A stretch of 64,000 nt of DNA from DATMXT01 sp963662765 (lineage in GTDB: Bacteria; Bacillota; Clostridia; Oscillospirales; Feifaniaceae): NCBI GenBank assembly GCA_963662765.2, contig CAXXUP010000008.1, forward strand, positions 62,001-126,000. Direction: 5' to 3'. Every line of letters starts with the position of its first letter. The first letter of the stretch is position 1. The notes beneath the pieces were generated by a model. The model was not told the origin of the DNA and did not search any database. It saw only the letters and a list, made by a program, of their open reading frames with translations. Below, one piece after another: positions 40,554 to 49,175 of this stretch. Both the position numbers and the translations under genes were made by a program.

Positions 40554-41684
40554 ATGAACAGGTTCATCTTCGTCGCTCCCTGTCTTTTCGGCCTTGAGAG
40601 CTTTGTCAAGGATGAGATCTACGACCTCGGATACGAAATCACGTCGGTCACCGATGGGCGAGTCTGCTTCGAGGGGGATCTTGAGGCGGCGGCCCGTGCC
40701 AATGTGGGCCTTGCCTGCGCCGAGCGGGTGCTGATCCGGATGGCCGAGTTTCAGGCTCTCGACTTCGAGGCGCTCTATCAGGGTGTCAAGGCCATTCCGT
40801 GGCCAGACTACATCGGGAAAAACGACGCCTTTCCGGTGTCGGGCCATGCGATTAAGTCACAGCTGCACAGTGTTCCAGACTGTCAGCGCATCATCAAAAA
40901 GGCTATCGTTGATCGGCTTTCTGCGGCCTATGGGCTTGCCCGTTTGCCCGAGACCGGGGGCGCTGTGACGGTGGAATTTCTCATCATGAAGGATATTGCC
41001 GCCATCATGATCGATACGACAGGTGCGCCGCTTCATAAGCGCGGGTACCGGGCTGAGGGCAACGCGGCCCCCATCCGCGAAACGTTGGCCGCCGCCATGC
41101 TGCGCCAAATGCGCTACCGAGGCCGGGAGCCTTTTGCCGACCCCATGTGCGGTTCCGGAACCATCGCCATCGAGGCAGCCTTGCGGGCGACAGGTCGGGC
41201 CCCCGGGCTGACCCGGCAATTCGCCTTCGAGACTTACGGCTTTATGTCGGGCGTGGACACAAGGAGTGTACGGCAGGAAGCGGCGGCCGAGATCCATCCG
41301 CCCGAAAACGTCATTTTGGCCTCGGATATTGACCCCGAGATGTGCGAGCTGACAAAGCGCAACGCCCAGAAGGCCGGTGTGAGTGGGCTCATCACGGTCA
41401 AACCGGGTGATTTGCGGGATTTTGCTCCCGGAATTCCCGGCGGGCTTTTGATCTGCAACCCGCCTTACGGTGAGCGGATGGGTGAGGCGAAAGAATGTGA
41501 GCGGCTCTACGCCGACATGGGCCGCGCTTTTTCTAGGCTCGACGGGTGGCGGGTCGGAGTCATCACCTCTCACGAGGAGTTCGAACGCCACTACGGAAGA
41601 CGGGCGGACAACAAACGAAAGATGTATAACGGCATGATCAAGTGCGATTTTTACCAGTACTTCAAGCCGCACGGCAAAGCTTAA
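40554..41684 (+). CDS. THUMP-domain class I RNA methyltransferase (RlmL/YpsC type)
   Basis: 376 residues. An N-terminal ferredoxin-like/THUMP RNA-binding region is followed by a methyltransferase domain with FADPMCGSGTIAIEAAL (motif I), ASDIDPEMC (motif II) and the N2-guanine methylation motif ICNPPYGERM. The homology points to m2G methylation of 23S rRNA, as for RlmL/YpsC. AAAGGAG precedes the ATG by 6 nt. It seems monocistronic with its own terminator. Confidence 0.9.
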   Translation: MNRFIFVAPCLFGLESFVKDEIYDLGYEITSVTDGRVCFEGDLEAAARANVGLACAERVLIRMAEFQALDFEALYQGVKAIPWPDYIGKNDAFPVSGHAIKSQLHSVPDCQRIIKKAIVDRLSAAYGLARLPETGGAVTVEFLIMKDIAAIMIDTTGAPLHKRGYRAEGNAAPIRETLAAAMLRQMRYRGREPFADPMCGSGTIAIEAALRATGRAPGLTRQFAFETYGFMSGVDTRSVRQEAAAEIHPPENVILASDIDPEMCELTKRNAQKAGVSGLITVKPGDLRDFAPGIPGGLLICNPPYGERMGEAKECERLYADMGRAFSRLDGWRVGVITSHEEFERHYGRRADNKRKMYNGMIKCDFYQYFKPHGKA

Positions 41685-41694
41685 TAAGCATCAA

Positions 41695-41723
41695 AAAGCT
41701 CCCCGCGAAAAGCGGGGAGCTTT
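41695..41723 (+). terminator. Terminator of the RNA methyltransferase gene
   Basis: 12-bp stem AAAGCTCCCCGC/GCGGGGAGCTTT with GAAAA loop. Confidence 0.75.
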
Positions 41724-41797
41724 CAATATCGGTCAATCTTTTTGTGCAAAGTGCAAAGCCCCGCGTACGCAGTTCCGAAATGACGGGGGGGTTGTTG

Positions 41798-42241
41798 TCA
41801 GTATTTTCCGCCCTTGCGGGAACCCGAACCGCGCTTAGCTTCGAGGCCACGCTTGATGGAGGAAATTTTGTCGTCGCTGTCCTGCTTGAACTTGTTCATC
41901 ATCTCTTCAAAGGTGGTCGGCGAGGCCGTAGGCTTCGGCTGCCAGCCGGCCGGCCGGCGACCAGTCCGCTGCGGCTTTTGCTGACGGTCCTGCCCGGGCT
42001 GCGGCACCTCCAACTGCTTAATTGAGAGGTTAATCCGCCCGTTTTGGTCGATGCCTATGACTTTGACCTTAATTGACTGCTGCTCTTGAAGGTGCTCGGA
42101 AATATCGCGCACGAAGGAAGTCGAGACTTCCGAAATGTGCACCATTCCGGTCTTGTTTTCCGGCAACGCAACAAAGGCGCCGAATTTGGTGATGCTGGTG
42201 ACTCTGCCCTCGAGGACAGCTCCGACTTCGATTTGCTGCAT
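41798..42241 (-). CDS. S1 RNA-binding domain protein (YabR-like)
   Basis: 147 residues. The S1 domain occupies about residues 3-75 (VLEGRVTSITKFGAFVALPE...GMVHISEVS). It is followed by a Pro/Gln-rich linker and a basic tail (RGLEAKRGSGSRKGG). In Bacillus the gene of this type, yabR, lies in the same order after divIC, yabQ and yabP, and that order is kept here. Likely an RNA- or ribosome-associated protein. Confidence 0.88.
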   Translation of the reverse strand: MQQIEVGAVLEGRVTSITKFGAFVALPENKTGMVHISEVSTSFVRDISEHLQEQQSIKVKVIGIDQNGRINLSIKQLEVPQPGQDRQQKPQRTGRRPAGWQPKPTASPTTFEEMMNKFKQDSDDKISSIKRGLEAKRGSGSRKGGKY

Positions 42242-42291
42242 ATATGCTTTGTTCTCCTTATGTATTGCAAACGTTTTTGTTCGCTCTTAGG

Positions 42292-42570
42292 TCAACCCGG
42301 CACACCTACAAACACTGTCTCGTCGGGACTGGCAAGTCCCAACTTTTCACGGGCGATCTTTTCCACCTGCTCGTCTGTGAGTCCTTTGTCGATGTCGTTT
42401 TGCTTGCTTTCGTTCGAGGTTTCGAGCTCCTCGTTGGCTACTGTGTATTCTGCGACAGCCTGTTTCTTCTCATATATCTGTATCTGAAGCTCGATGATCT
42501 GCGCCGAGGCGTAGACAAAAAAGACGAGCAAAATGGCTTTCAGCAATAATCCGCGCTTGACTCGCTTCAA
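42292..42570 (-). CDS. divIC: Septum formation initiator family protein (DivIC/FtsL-like)
   Basis: 92 residues: one transmembrane segment (about residues 8-27) followed by a coiled coil with Leu/Glu repeats and a C-terminal EKIAREKLGLASPDE motif that is typical of DivIC/FtsB. It stabilises the division septum complex. The TTG at 42570 is preferred because GGAGGTGG precedes it; an ATG at 42588 lies ahead of that ribosome site. Its place between yabQ and yabR supports DivIC rather than FtsL. Confidence 0.85.
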   Translation of the reverse strand: MKRVKRGLLLKAILLVFFVYASAQIIELQIQIYEKKQAVAEYTVANEELETSNESKQNDIDKGLTDEQVEKIAREKLGLASPDETVFVGVPG

Positions 42571-42672
42571 CGCACCACCTCCATGCACACATCGGTCGAA
42601 GCTGCCCTCCCCGACCGTAAAATGAACTCTTTAGGTAATTATATACATGTCTTGGGGTAAATTACAATAGTT

Positions 42673-43023
42673 TTATTTGCCAGGCGGGGGATTATTTTGA
42701 AAATAATCTGCAATTTTATGCTTTACCCTCCCAGCCGCTCCGAAAAAAAGCCGGCTTACGGTACAAAACCACAGGCCGGCACCGGCTGCTGCGCCTGCCA
42801 GAATGTAAAGCCGTACGATTCCGGAATTGTATACAAATACGAAAAGCAGCGTCGATACGGAGAGTAAAAGGCAGAGCAGCAGGTCCTGAATGAATATCAT
42901 GACGCGGCCGGCCGGCAACAAAAACCGCAAAAAGCGAAAAAGGTCGCAGAACAGGGCCGCCGCCGCTCCAAATATCACCGAGCGCAGCAGAAGCCCCACT
43001 TCAAAGGCGGTCGAGAAGTCCAT
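42673..43023 (-). CDS. yabQ: Spore cortex biosynthesis protein YabQ
   Basis: 116 residues with four predicted membrane segments and the conserved ALFCDLFRFLR turn after the first. Required for spore cortex formation in Bacillus and located at the outer forespore membrane. Its ATG overlaps the yabP stop by one base. Shows that the organism is, or descends from, a spore former. Confidence 0.87.
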   Translation of the reverse strand: MDFSTAFEVGLLLRSVIFGAAAALFCDLFRFLRFLLPAGRVMIFIQDLLLCLLLSVSTLLFVFVYNSGIVRLYILAGAAAGAGLWFCTVSRLFFGAAGRVKHKIADYFQNNPPPGK

Positions 43024-43277
43024 TATCCGAAGAGTTTGGCGAAAAAACCGCCGCGCTTTTTCATCTGCTCAGTGTACTCAAGGCTGTCGATGACCCCTTC
43101 AATGGCCATCTCGCCGCTCTCAACGGACAGTTTATTGATGTGAAGCTGCACGCCGCTGACGATGAGCATTCCCTCGCTGGTGTAGAGTGCGATCTGGTTT
43201 TCGTCAAAGGCCGCCACGTCCTCGACGCCGGTGACGGCAAGGCTGCCTCTGCCCTCCATCGTGATGTTATGTCCCAC
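43023..43277 (-). CDS. yabP: Sporulation protein YabP
   Basis: 84 residues; beta-rich YabP/YqfC fold with NITMEGRGSLAVTGVEDV and HINKLSVESGEMAIEGVID, ending FFAKLFG. A mother-cell sporulation gene in Bacillus. The GTG at 43277 is chosen because AGAGGTGA (43285-43292) sits 7 nt upstream; a TTG at 43301 is an alternative. Coupled to yabQ. Confidence 0.87.
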   Translation of the reverse strand: MGHNITMEGRGSLAVTGVEDVAAFDENQIALYTSEGMLIVSGVQLHINKLSVESGEMAIEGVIDSLEYTEQMKKRGGFFAKLFG

Positions 43278-43384
43278 TTTGATATCACCTCTCCCCACCA
43301 ATATATGTCCCGCGGGCGCCGATTAGTACAGGCCCGCAAGCGAGGAGAGCGCGGTCAAAAAGAGCCGCGGTGCGGCTCTTTTTG

Positions 43385-43468
43385 TCATTTGTTTTTGAGC
43401 GATATCAGCAAAACCCCAACAGCCATGAGCAAAACGCCGCCGACGGCAATTATTAAGGCAATCGACAT
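43385..43468 (-). CDS. Tiny single-pass membrane protein
   Basis: 27 residues, MSIALIIAVGGVLLMAVGVL then a charged tail LKNK. It is essentially one hydrophobic helix. It follows another tiny membrane ORF by 10 nt, and AAGGTG lies about 12 nt upstream of the ATG, which is weak. Possibly translated by coupling. No family recognised. Confidence 0.35.
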   Translation of the reverse strand: MSIALIIAVGGVLLMAVGVLLISLKNK

Positions 43469-43478
43469 TCCCTAATCT

Positions 43479-43580
43479 TCACCTTCTCCCGTTTTTGATG
43501 GAGATGACCGCCACAACCGCCATCATAATGACGACTGCAACGATGACGATGAGCATGACGGGAACTTTTGTCGCAACCAA
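43479..43580 (-). CDS. Tiny single-pass membrane protein
   Basis: 33 residues, TTG start 2 nt after the aldolase stop with GAGGAGG upstream inside the aldolase gene. The sequence is a single hydrophobic helix (VPVMLIVIVAVVIMMAVVAV) ending in KNGRR. Function unknown; the pair with the next ORF and the strong ribosome site make it worth keeping. Confidence 0.4.
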   Translation of the reverse strand: MVATKVPVMLIVIVAVVIMMAVVAVISIKNGRR

Positions 43581-43582
43581 GT

Positions 43583-44413
43583 CTATGCCTCCTCTCCGAC
43601 AAGCATTTCAAAGCGGCTGCGCAGGAAGTCTTTGAAAGGCTCCCTAGCCTCGAGCATGGTATAGAAGTGGTTGTGCTTCCCCTTCTCGTGGGCGGCATAG
43701 ACGGCGTCGTCCATGGCGGCCCAAAAGTCAGTCGCGATGTTCATCTTGGCAATGCCGATGCCAATGGCCTGCCGGACCTGTTTTGCCGGAATGCCGGAGC
43801 CGCCGTGTAAGACAAGCGGACATGGCACGACGCCTGCCAGCTCTTTTAACAAGTCAAGCTGGAGGTCCGGTGTGGCCGAGTAGACACCGTGGGCGTTTCC
43901 GATGGAGACGGCGAGAGCCTCGACCCCTGTCTCCACAGCAAACCGGACAGCCTCATCCGGCACTGTAAAGGTGCACCCAGCGATATCACTGCCAAGGCCG
44001 ACATGTCCGAGCTCACCCTCGACCTCGACGCCGACGGCGTGGGCAGCCTTGGCTACCTCAGCGGTATTTTTAATGTTCTCCTCAAGCGGCAGCTTGGAGC
44101 CGTCATACATAATGGAGGAAAAGCCATATTTTACCCCCTGCATGGCGTCCTCGAAGCTGTAGGAGTGGTCGAGGTGCAGTGCCACCGGGATAGTCACATC
44201 CTTGGCCAGTTCCTTTGTCAGTGCGGCGATGGCTGAAAGCGGCATGTAGCGGGCAACGCCCTGCCAGGTCATGATGATGACCGGACGATCAAGCTCCTGC
44301 GCCACGTCCAGGGTCCACTTGATGGACTCGTAGCTGTAGACGTTGAATGCCGGCACGCAGATTTTGCGGCTTTTGGCCTCCGTCAAAAGCTCGCTTGTTT
44401 TACACATTCCCAT
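43583..44413 (-). CDS. Class II fructose-bisphosphate aldolase family protein
   Basis: 276 residues; zinc-dependent ketose-bisphosphate aldolase fold. Visible: CVPAFNVYSYES, VALHLDHSYSFEDAM (zinc His and catalytic Asp), EVEGELGHVG, IGNAHGVY (zinc His), LHGGSGIP and KMNIATD (phosphate loop). Residues near the active site differ from FbaA, so tagatose- or KDG-like substrates are possible. It overlaps the SDR stop by one base, GGAGGT upstream; the pair probably processes a sugar or polyol. Confidence 0.85.
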   Translation of the reverse strand: MGMCKTSELLTEAKSRKICVPAFNVYSYESIKWTLDVAQELDRPVIIMTWQGVARYMPLSAIAALTKELAKDVTIPVALHLDHSYSFEDAMQGVKYGFSSIMYDGSKLPLEENIKNTAEVAKAAHAVGVEVEGELGHVGLGSDIAGCTFTVPDEAVRFAVETGVEALAVSIGNAHGVYSATPDLQLDLLKELAGVVPCPLVLHGGSGIPAKQVRQAIGIGIAKMNIATDFWAAMDDAVYAAHEKGKHNHFYTMLEAREPFKDFLRSRFEMLVGEEA

Positions 44414-45087
44414 TAGATGATACCTCCATTGACTGCAAGAATTTGTCCTGTAATATAGGACGCTTCAGGTGCGGCGAGAAAGATCACAGCGGCGGCGACC
44501 TCCTCCGGTCGGCCGATGCGCCCCATTGGAATCATTTCAGTGATGCAGGAAAGGTCAAGTCCCCTATTCATGTCGGTGTCGATGACTCCGGGAGAGACGC
44601 AGTTGACCCGTATGCCGGAGGGCGCAAGCTCAGCTGCGAGCGACCGGGTCAGCCCGAGTATGGCCGCCTTAGTGGCGGCATAGCCCACCTCGCAGGAGCC
44701 TCCGGTCTGTCCCCACATTGAGGAGATGTTGACGATGCACCCCGAGCCAAGGCCAAGCATGCCGGGGATAGCCCTGCGGCAGCAGTTGACGGCGCCGGTC
44801 ACGTTGACCTCCCAAAGCCGCCTCCAGACCTCGGGCGGCATATCCTGCGTCAGTCCCTGCCAGGCGATGGCGGCGTTGTTGATCAGCACCTCCACCGGCC
44901 CGTACTCTTTTTCAATGCGGGAGAACATTGCGTCCACCGCCGCGGGGTCAGCCACGTCAGCCCGTATCGCCCCTTCAAGTTCGCTTTTGATGCAGTTGAC
45001 GATGACTCTGTCCCCGTTTGCCGCAAAGGCACGGGCTACGGCGGCACCGATTCCCCTGGCCCCGCCCGTCACAAGCACGGTGCGCAT
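44413..45087 (-). CDS. SDR family NAD(P)-dependent oxidoreductase
   Basis: 224 residues, a little shorter than FabG. The cofactor loop VTGGARGIGAAVA, NNAAI, the catalytic serine in IVNISSMWG and YAATK (Tyr and Lys) are all present, with the SPGVIDTDMN loop and a C-terminal GQILAVNGG. The acid after beta-2 is missing, suggesting NADP. Coupled to the class II aldolase, so a sugar alcohol or 3-oxo acid is a likely substrate. Confidence 0.88.
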   Translation of the reverse strand: MRTVLVTGGARGIGAAVARAFAANGDRVIVNCIKSELEGAIRADVADPAAVDAMFSRIEKEYGPVEVLINNAAIAWQGLTQDMPPEVWRRLWEVNVTGAVNCCRRAIPGMLGLGSGCIVNISSMWGQTGGSCEVGYAATKAAILGLTRSLAAELAPSGIRVNCVSPGVIDTDMNRGLDLSCITEMIPMGRIGRPEEVAAAVIFLAAPEASYITGQILAVNGGII

Positions 45088-45173
45088 ATAAGCTCCCCCC
45101 TACTCTTTTGTGCGACTATACTCTATCACAAAGTATGTCCCGCCGCAATAAAAACGGCTGACTTGCCGCATAC

Positions 45174-45206
45174 AAAGACAAGAGCTCTAAAGGGGCTCTT
45201 GTCTTT
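45174..45206 (-). terminator. Terminator between the SDR and GNAT genes
   Basis: 12-bp stem AAAGACAAGAGC/GCTCTTGTCTTT with a 9-nt loop. It ends the GNAT gene on the minus strand and is a diverged relative of the 24-nt terminator repeated at 45851, 48299 and 49816. Confidence 0.7.
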
Positions 45207-45251
45207 ATGTATTTATGTATCGGTTGGCGCTGCGCCGCCCGTATTTTTGCG

Positions 45252-45737
45252 TCAGAGCGTGATGTCCCAGCGCTCCTCGGTCATAAGCTTGTCCGTCCAC
45301 TCGGTGTTGGGCTTTGTCTCGGTCAGCTTAAAGCCATACACTTCATAGAGATGCCGAGCTGCAAAGAGGATGTCGATAGTCCATAAATAGACGTGCTTGT
45401 ACCCTTGCTCCCGGCAAAAGCCCATGGCGGTGTTCATCAGCCTTTTCCCGAGGCCCTTGCCGTGATACCGCTCGTCGATGGCAACCCAGCGCAGCTGGGC
45501 GGTGTCCTCTCCAGCCTTCACGATGGCAATGGACCCAATGATCTCCTCGCCGTCGACTGCGACCCAAAGTTGCCCGCCCCCGGAATCGGCAAGGAACTTG
45601 GCCGCCCCCGCCAGCAGATAATACTCAAAGACAGGCTTGAAGCCGTAGACGTGGTCGTACAGTTTCATTTGCAGATAGCACACGTAGCTTGCCTCGCTCG
45701 GCTTGAACGGTCTTATGATAATCGAATTCATTTTCAC
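45252..45737 (-). CDS. GNAT family N-acetyltransferase
   Basis: 161 residues. The acetyl-CoA site is in RWVAIDERYHGKGLGKRLM and the C-terminal strand LYEVYGFKLTETK is typical. These features resemble MarR-GNAT C-terminal modules and PaiA-type acetylases. GAAAGG precedes a GTG at 45737 by 5 nt; an ATG at 45731 is the alternative. Substrate unknown; monocistronic. Confidence 0.85.
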   Translation of the reverse strand: MKMNSIIIRPFKPSEASYVCYLQMKLYDHVYGFKPVFEYYLLAGAAKFLADSGGGQLWVAVDGEEIIGSIAIVKAGEDTAQLRWVAIDERYHGKGLGKRLMNTAMGFCREQGYKHVYLWTIDILFAARHLYEVYGFKLTETKPNTEWTDKLMTEERWDITL

Positions 45738-45850
45738 ACCAGCCTTTCAAAATTCAATGTACGGTAGCCGCCCCGCCGCAACCCGGAGCCGCTCATCACA
45801 TTGATTATATGATGTTCTCTGCGCAAACGCAATATTTAGTCTCGTATAAA

Positions 45851-45874
45851 ACAAGAGCCCCGAAGGGCTCTTGT
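45851..45874 (-). repeat. 24-nt terminator repeat, copy 1
   Basis: ACAAGAGCCC-CGAA-GGGCTCTTGT, ending the leucine-rich-repeat protein gene. Identical 24-nt copies lie at 48299-48322 and 49816-49839. Confidence 0.85.
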
Positions 45875-45972
45875 AAGAGATTGTCACGAGAACTGGCATG
45901 TTAAAAGCAAAGCCTACTGTCGCTTCAAATTGTGATTCTTCTTTTTTTGCACGCATTATTGGAAAGCATGCT

Positions 45973-48117
45973 TCATTCCGGTGTGTAGTCCGTCGAAGTG
46001 TCAATTTTCAGTGTGTTTGCGGCTCCATCCCAAGCAACATTGAAATTGATCGCAGCAGCCATGTCTCTCAGTTTGAAATAGTTGTATCCATCAATATTGT
46101 ACATCTGCATATATACAGTATTACCATTCAGCGCCACTTGCATAGAGGTCAGTTTAGCGAGCTTGCTGCTTTGATTATTTTGGGCCGTAAGTTCTCCGCC
46201 GACCGGCGAGTAATCTTGCCCTCCAGTCAGCTTAACGGTGTTACTGACCGAATCGAACTCAACGTGAAATGTCTTTTCGGTGCCGCGAAGTGCCATCGCG
46301 ATATCTCTCAGTTTGAAAAAATTATACCCTTGAATGTTATAGGCTTGAACCTCTATTTCCTTCCCATTTAAAAGCACCGTACTGGTACTCGGAATAGCTT
46401 TTTTTCTAAGATCTGTCTCAGCAAACGGATAATCATTTGCTTTTGCATATTCCTGCGCGATAGAATTTGCTTCTCCATGTATCGTGATGGGAGTTTTGTA
46501 AAATATCATGTTTCCCAGCACAGCTATACTGCTGGGAATCGTGATTGACTCCAGGCTGTCGCAGGCACTGAAAGCCAAACTGTCAATTGTACGAATGCTG
46601 TCCGGCAGAGTTACTGATCTCAATCGTTTGCAATAAGAAAATACACTGCGCCCAATGGATTGAACTCCATCTAAAAAATTTACCGTCGTTAAATATATGC
46701 AATCCTGAAATGCATAATTACCCACGGAAACAACACTTCCCGGTATTGTGAATTCACGAATGGACTGGCAATAGCTAAAGGCATTATCTCCAATTGATTC
46801 AACGCTGCTTGGAACCGTACGAATTGTGAGTTTTTTACACATTGTAAAAGCACCATCACCGATGGATTTCAGGTGCTTCGGAAAACTAATATTTGTTAGG
46901 TTCTCGCAATACTCAAAGGTAGAGTCCGGTATTTCCGAAATTGCCTCCGGCAAAATGATATTGTTTAGTTTATTACACCCCTGGAAGGCTCCTCCGGCAA
47001 AATCTGTTACCTGATCCGGAATAGTATAACATTCAACCCCAGCAGGAACATAACACAGTGTTTTGCCGCCATTAATATAAATCGGTTCGGGGATGGCCGA
47101 TAACGTAAACACAGAGTTGCCTATCTCCGTTACACTGTCCGGGATAATTATGCTCTCCAATCTAGAACAGCCTAAAAAAGCGGAATCACCGATTTTCGTT
47201 ACCCCTGTCGGAATTGATATAGACCTGATATTGCAGCAATAGTAAAAAGCCCCTCCGGCAATCTCCGTAACTGTACTGGGTATTTGGAGCCTTATTGTTT
47301 GCATGGGCACATAGCAAAGGTTTTTCCCATCATTTAGAATTATCGGATTCGTAAACCCCGTATTTGTAAACACGTGAGCCCCAACTGCGTCAGTTGTATC
47401 TGGCAAAGTTGCGCTTTTAAGTTTCCAGCAGTTATAAAATGCCCTGTCTCCAAGTGACTTTAGATGCTTCGGGAAAACGGCACTTGTCAGGCTTTGGCAG
47501 TCTTCAAACGCACTCTCCCCAATTTCCTCAACAGAGTCAGGGAACGTGACCGAGGAAAGATGTTCGCAATCATTGAAAGCCGTTTTCTCAATAACTTTAA
47601 TCTTAGTTGGAAGTTTGATGCTCTCAAGAGCACCGCACCCCAGAAAAGCGCTTTCCCCTATCTGGGTTACTGAATCAGGGATGTTAACTGTTTTAAGGCC
47701 TACGCATACATAGAATAGATAACTACTTATTGCATCTATACCTGCAGGGAGATTCACGGTCGATAATCCCGTACAGCATGAAAATGCGGACTTGCCGATA
47801 TAATTAACGCTGTCCGGGATATTAATTGCTACTAGATTGTTGCAACCATTAAACGCATAGTCACCAATTCGCTTTATTCCATGTGGAATCACGACTTCAC
47901 AGATATGATCATTTTTAGCAAAGGCACTGTCACCGATTTCCGTAATTCCAAGGTTGCCAGGGATTGCAATGTCCAGGCCGGTTCCGACGTATTTCACCAA
48001 AACTCCGTCTTCAACAATATAATCGCTGCGCGCATCAACCGATGCTTCGCTGGTAAACACGGGACAGAGTATTGATGCGGCCAATAACAAAGAGAGCATC
48101 CGACACTGCTTTTTCAA
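45973..48117 (-). CDS. Secreted BspA-type leucine-rich-repeat protein with copper amine oxidase-like domains
   Basis: About 714 residues. It has an N-terminal signal peptide (LSLLLAASILCPVF) and then roughly 20 Treponema/BspA-type leucine-rich repeats with the recurrent IPDSVTEIGxxAF and LKSIGDxAF units (residues about 45-565). Two copper amine oxidase N-terminal-like domains follow (about 575-714, each with GYNFFKLRDIA or GYNYFKLRDMA). Such proteins are surface adhesins or cell-wall-bound proteins. The TTG at 48117 is chosen from GGAG spacing (10 nt); a GTG at 48126 would overlap the ribosome site. Lower GC than the flanks. Confidence 0.85.
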   Translation of the reverse strand: MKKQCRMLSLLLAASILCPVFTSEASVDARSDYIVEDGVLVKYVGTGLDIAIPGNLGITEIGDSAFAKNDHICEVVIPHGIKRIGDYAFNGCNNLVAINIPDSVNYIGKSAFSCCTGLSTVNLPAGIDAISSYLFYVCVGLKTVNIPDSVTQIGESAFLGCGALESIKLPTKIKVIEKTAFNDCEHLSSVTFPDSVEEIGESAFEDCQSLTSAVFPKHLKSLGDRAFYNCWKLKSATLPDTTDAVGAHVFTNTGFTNPIILNDGKNLCYVPMQTIRLQIPSTVTEIAGGAFYYCCNIRSISIPTGVTKIGDSAFLGCSRLESIIIPDSVTEIGNSVFTLSAIPEPIYINGGKTLCYVPAGVECYTIPDQVTDFAGGAFQGCNKLNNIILPEAISEIPDSTFEYCENLTNISFPKHLKSIGDGAFTMCKKLTIRTVPSSVESIGDNAFSYCQSIREFTIPGSVVSVGNYAFQDCIYLTTVNFLDGVQSIGRSVFSYCKRLRSVTLPDSIRTIDSLAFSACDSLESITIPSSIAVLGNMIFYKTPITIHGEANSIAQEYAKANDYPFAETDLRKKAIPSTSTVLLNGKEIEVQAYNIQGYNFFKLRDIAMALRGTEKTFHVEFDSVSNTVKLTGGQDYSPVGGELTAQNNQSSKLAKLTSMQVALNGNTVYMQMYNIDGYNYFKLRDMAAAINFNVAWDGAANTLKIDTSTDYTPE

Positions 48118-48604
48118 AAAAATCACACTCCGTTTACATGCTTGGCCCCATCGGCATCATGATGTATGAATTTGTTTATAAATGTTTCGATCTTATGATA
48201 TCATTTCGGCACTGTCGTGTCCATATATTCCCAAATTTTAATTACAGTAACCGCCGGGGGTGACACACGGCAGCGCACCGATTTTTTGCCCACAAAAAAC
48301 AAGAGCCCCGAAGGGCTCTTGTATCAAGCCATCTGTTGAGATTGTTTCCCTTATTAGAATGGTCTGTGTGCAGGCTAGGCCTCTCTGGTATTGTTGAATG
48401 TATCATCTATTCCTCTCACTGTAACTAAAACACCGTTTCAATAGTCGTGCTCATGCTTCAGTGATTCAGACAGGTCCCTTTCAAGTTTCATCTCATGGCT
48501 TCCCAATCCATGTCCAGTCAAACCCGCGCTTCCACAGGTATTTTGTCTGGCAATTTTGGTATATTTTAAGCATTTTAGACTTATGAATGGGGGAAGGGGA
48601 GGAC
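48118..48604. other. Intergenic region with terminator repeat
   Basis: Carries the second copy of the 24-nt terminator (48299-48322) and a related downstream block; the rest (48323-48590) is AT-rich with no ORF that I can support. Confidence 0.4.
48299..48322 (-). repeat. 24-nt terminator repeat, copy 2
   Basis: Same 24 nt as copies 1 and 3. The flank ACACGGCAGC-CACCG at about 48273 is also shared with copy 3. Confidence 0.85.
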
Positions 48605-48757
48605 ATGAATGATCAAGATCGTCTCACGGAAATCAGAGTACAATGCGATAAGGCCACACAATGTCCCTGGACGGCCGAGCAAATATCCCTTGCAAGGGTG
48701 GTAGGCGGATTACTTTGTAGTTTTTTTAGGTTTTTTCACGCCTGTTGGCATTTTTAA
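48605..48757 (+). CDS. Short ORF, possible cysteine-containing peptide
   Basis: 50 residues from an ATG preceded by GGGGAAGGGGAGG. MNDQDRLTEIRVQCDKATQC starts it and the C-terminus is Phe/Cys-rich. It overlaps the convergent 38-residue gene by 48 nt, so one of the two may not be real. No family recognised. Confidence 0.25.
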   Translation: MNDQDRLTEIRVQCDKATQCPWTAEQISLARVVGGLLCSFFRFFHACWHF

Positions 48758-48826
48758 TGTCTCGTCCAAATCCTGTTGTTCTTTCGCATTTTGCACGCCG
48801 TCATTCAACACGTTTTGCTTTTTCAT
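48710..48826 (-). CDS. Small hydrophilic protein
   Basis: 38 residues, lysine-rich and without hydrophobic segments; starts MKKQNVLNDGVQNAKEQQDL. AAAGGAG precedes the ATG. It follows another short gene of similar composition by about 55 nt; both resemble small spore- or stress-related proteins in composition, but no family was recognised. Confidence 0.5.
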   Translation of the reverse strand: MKKQNVLNDGVQNAKEQQDLDETLKMPTGVKKPKKTTK

Positions 48827-48881
48827 ATAACTGGCTCCTTTTCGCCACGGCCTCTCCCGAAGGAAAAGGCTGTCTGATAAA

Positions 48882-49025
48882 TTAATCGCCGTCGTTTGAG
48901 TCGTGCTCTTCAGAATAAACAACATGCGTATCATCGGATAATCCGGCGATATCTGTATTCTTTGGTTTGTCGATTGGGCCAATCGGGTTTTGAGCATCAT
49001 TTGGGTTTCTGTTTTTCTTTGGCAT
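48882..49025 (-). CDS. Small hydrophilic protein
   Basis: 47 residues, starts MPKKNRNPNDAQNPIGPID and ends in an acidic SNDGD tail. The ribosome site GGAGGTAAGGGAT directly precedes the ATG. Rich in Asn and Asp, no membrane segment. Cotranscribed with the 38-residue gene. Function unknown. Confidence 0.5.
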   Translation of the reverse strand: MPKKNRNPNDAQNPIGPIDKPKNTDIAGLSDDTHVVYSEEHDSNDGD

Positions 49026-49175
49026 ATCCCTTACCTCCGTTCAAAAATAGTTTGTACGGATATTAAAAAAATATAAGGCTGAGGAGCCAATGGCATGGTC
49101 ACCGCAGTGTTGGATCGGTTTGGGTTGAAGAAACGCACAATAAATTTGTGCATCATTTCAGGAGGAGAAGATGTT

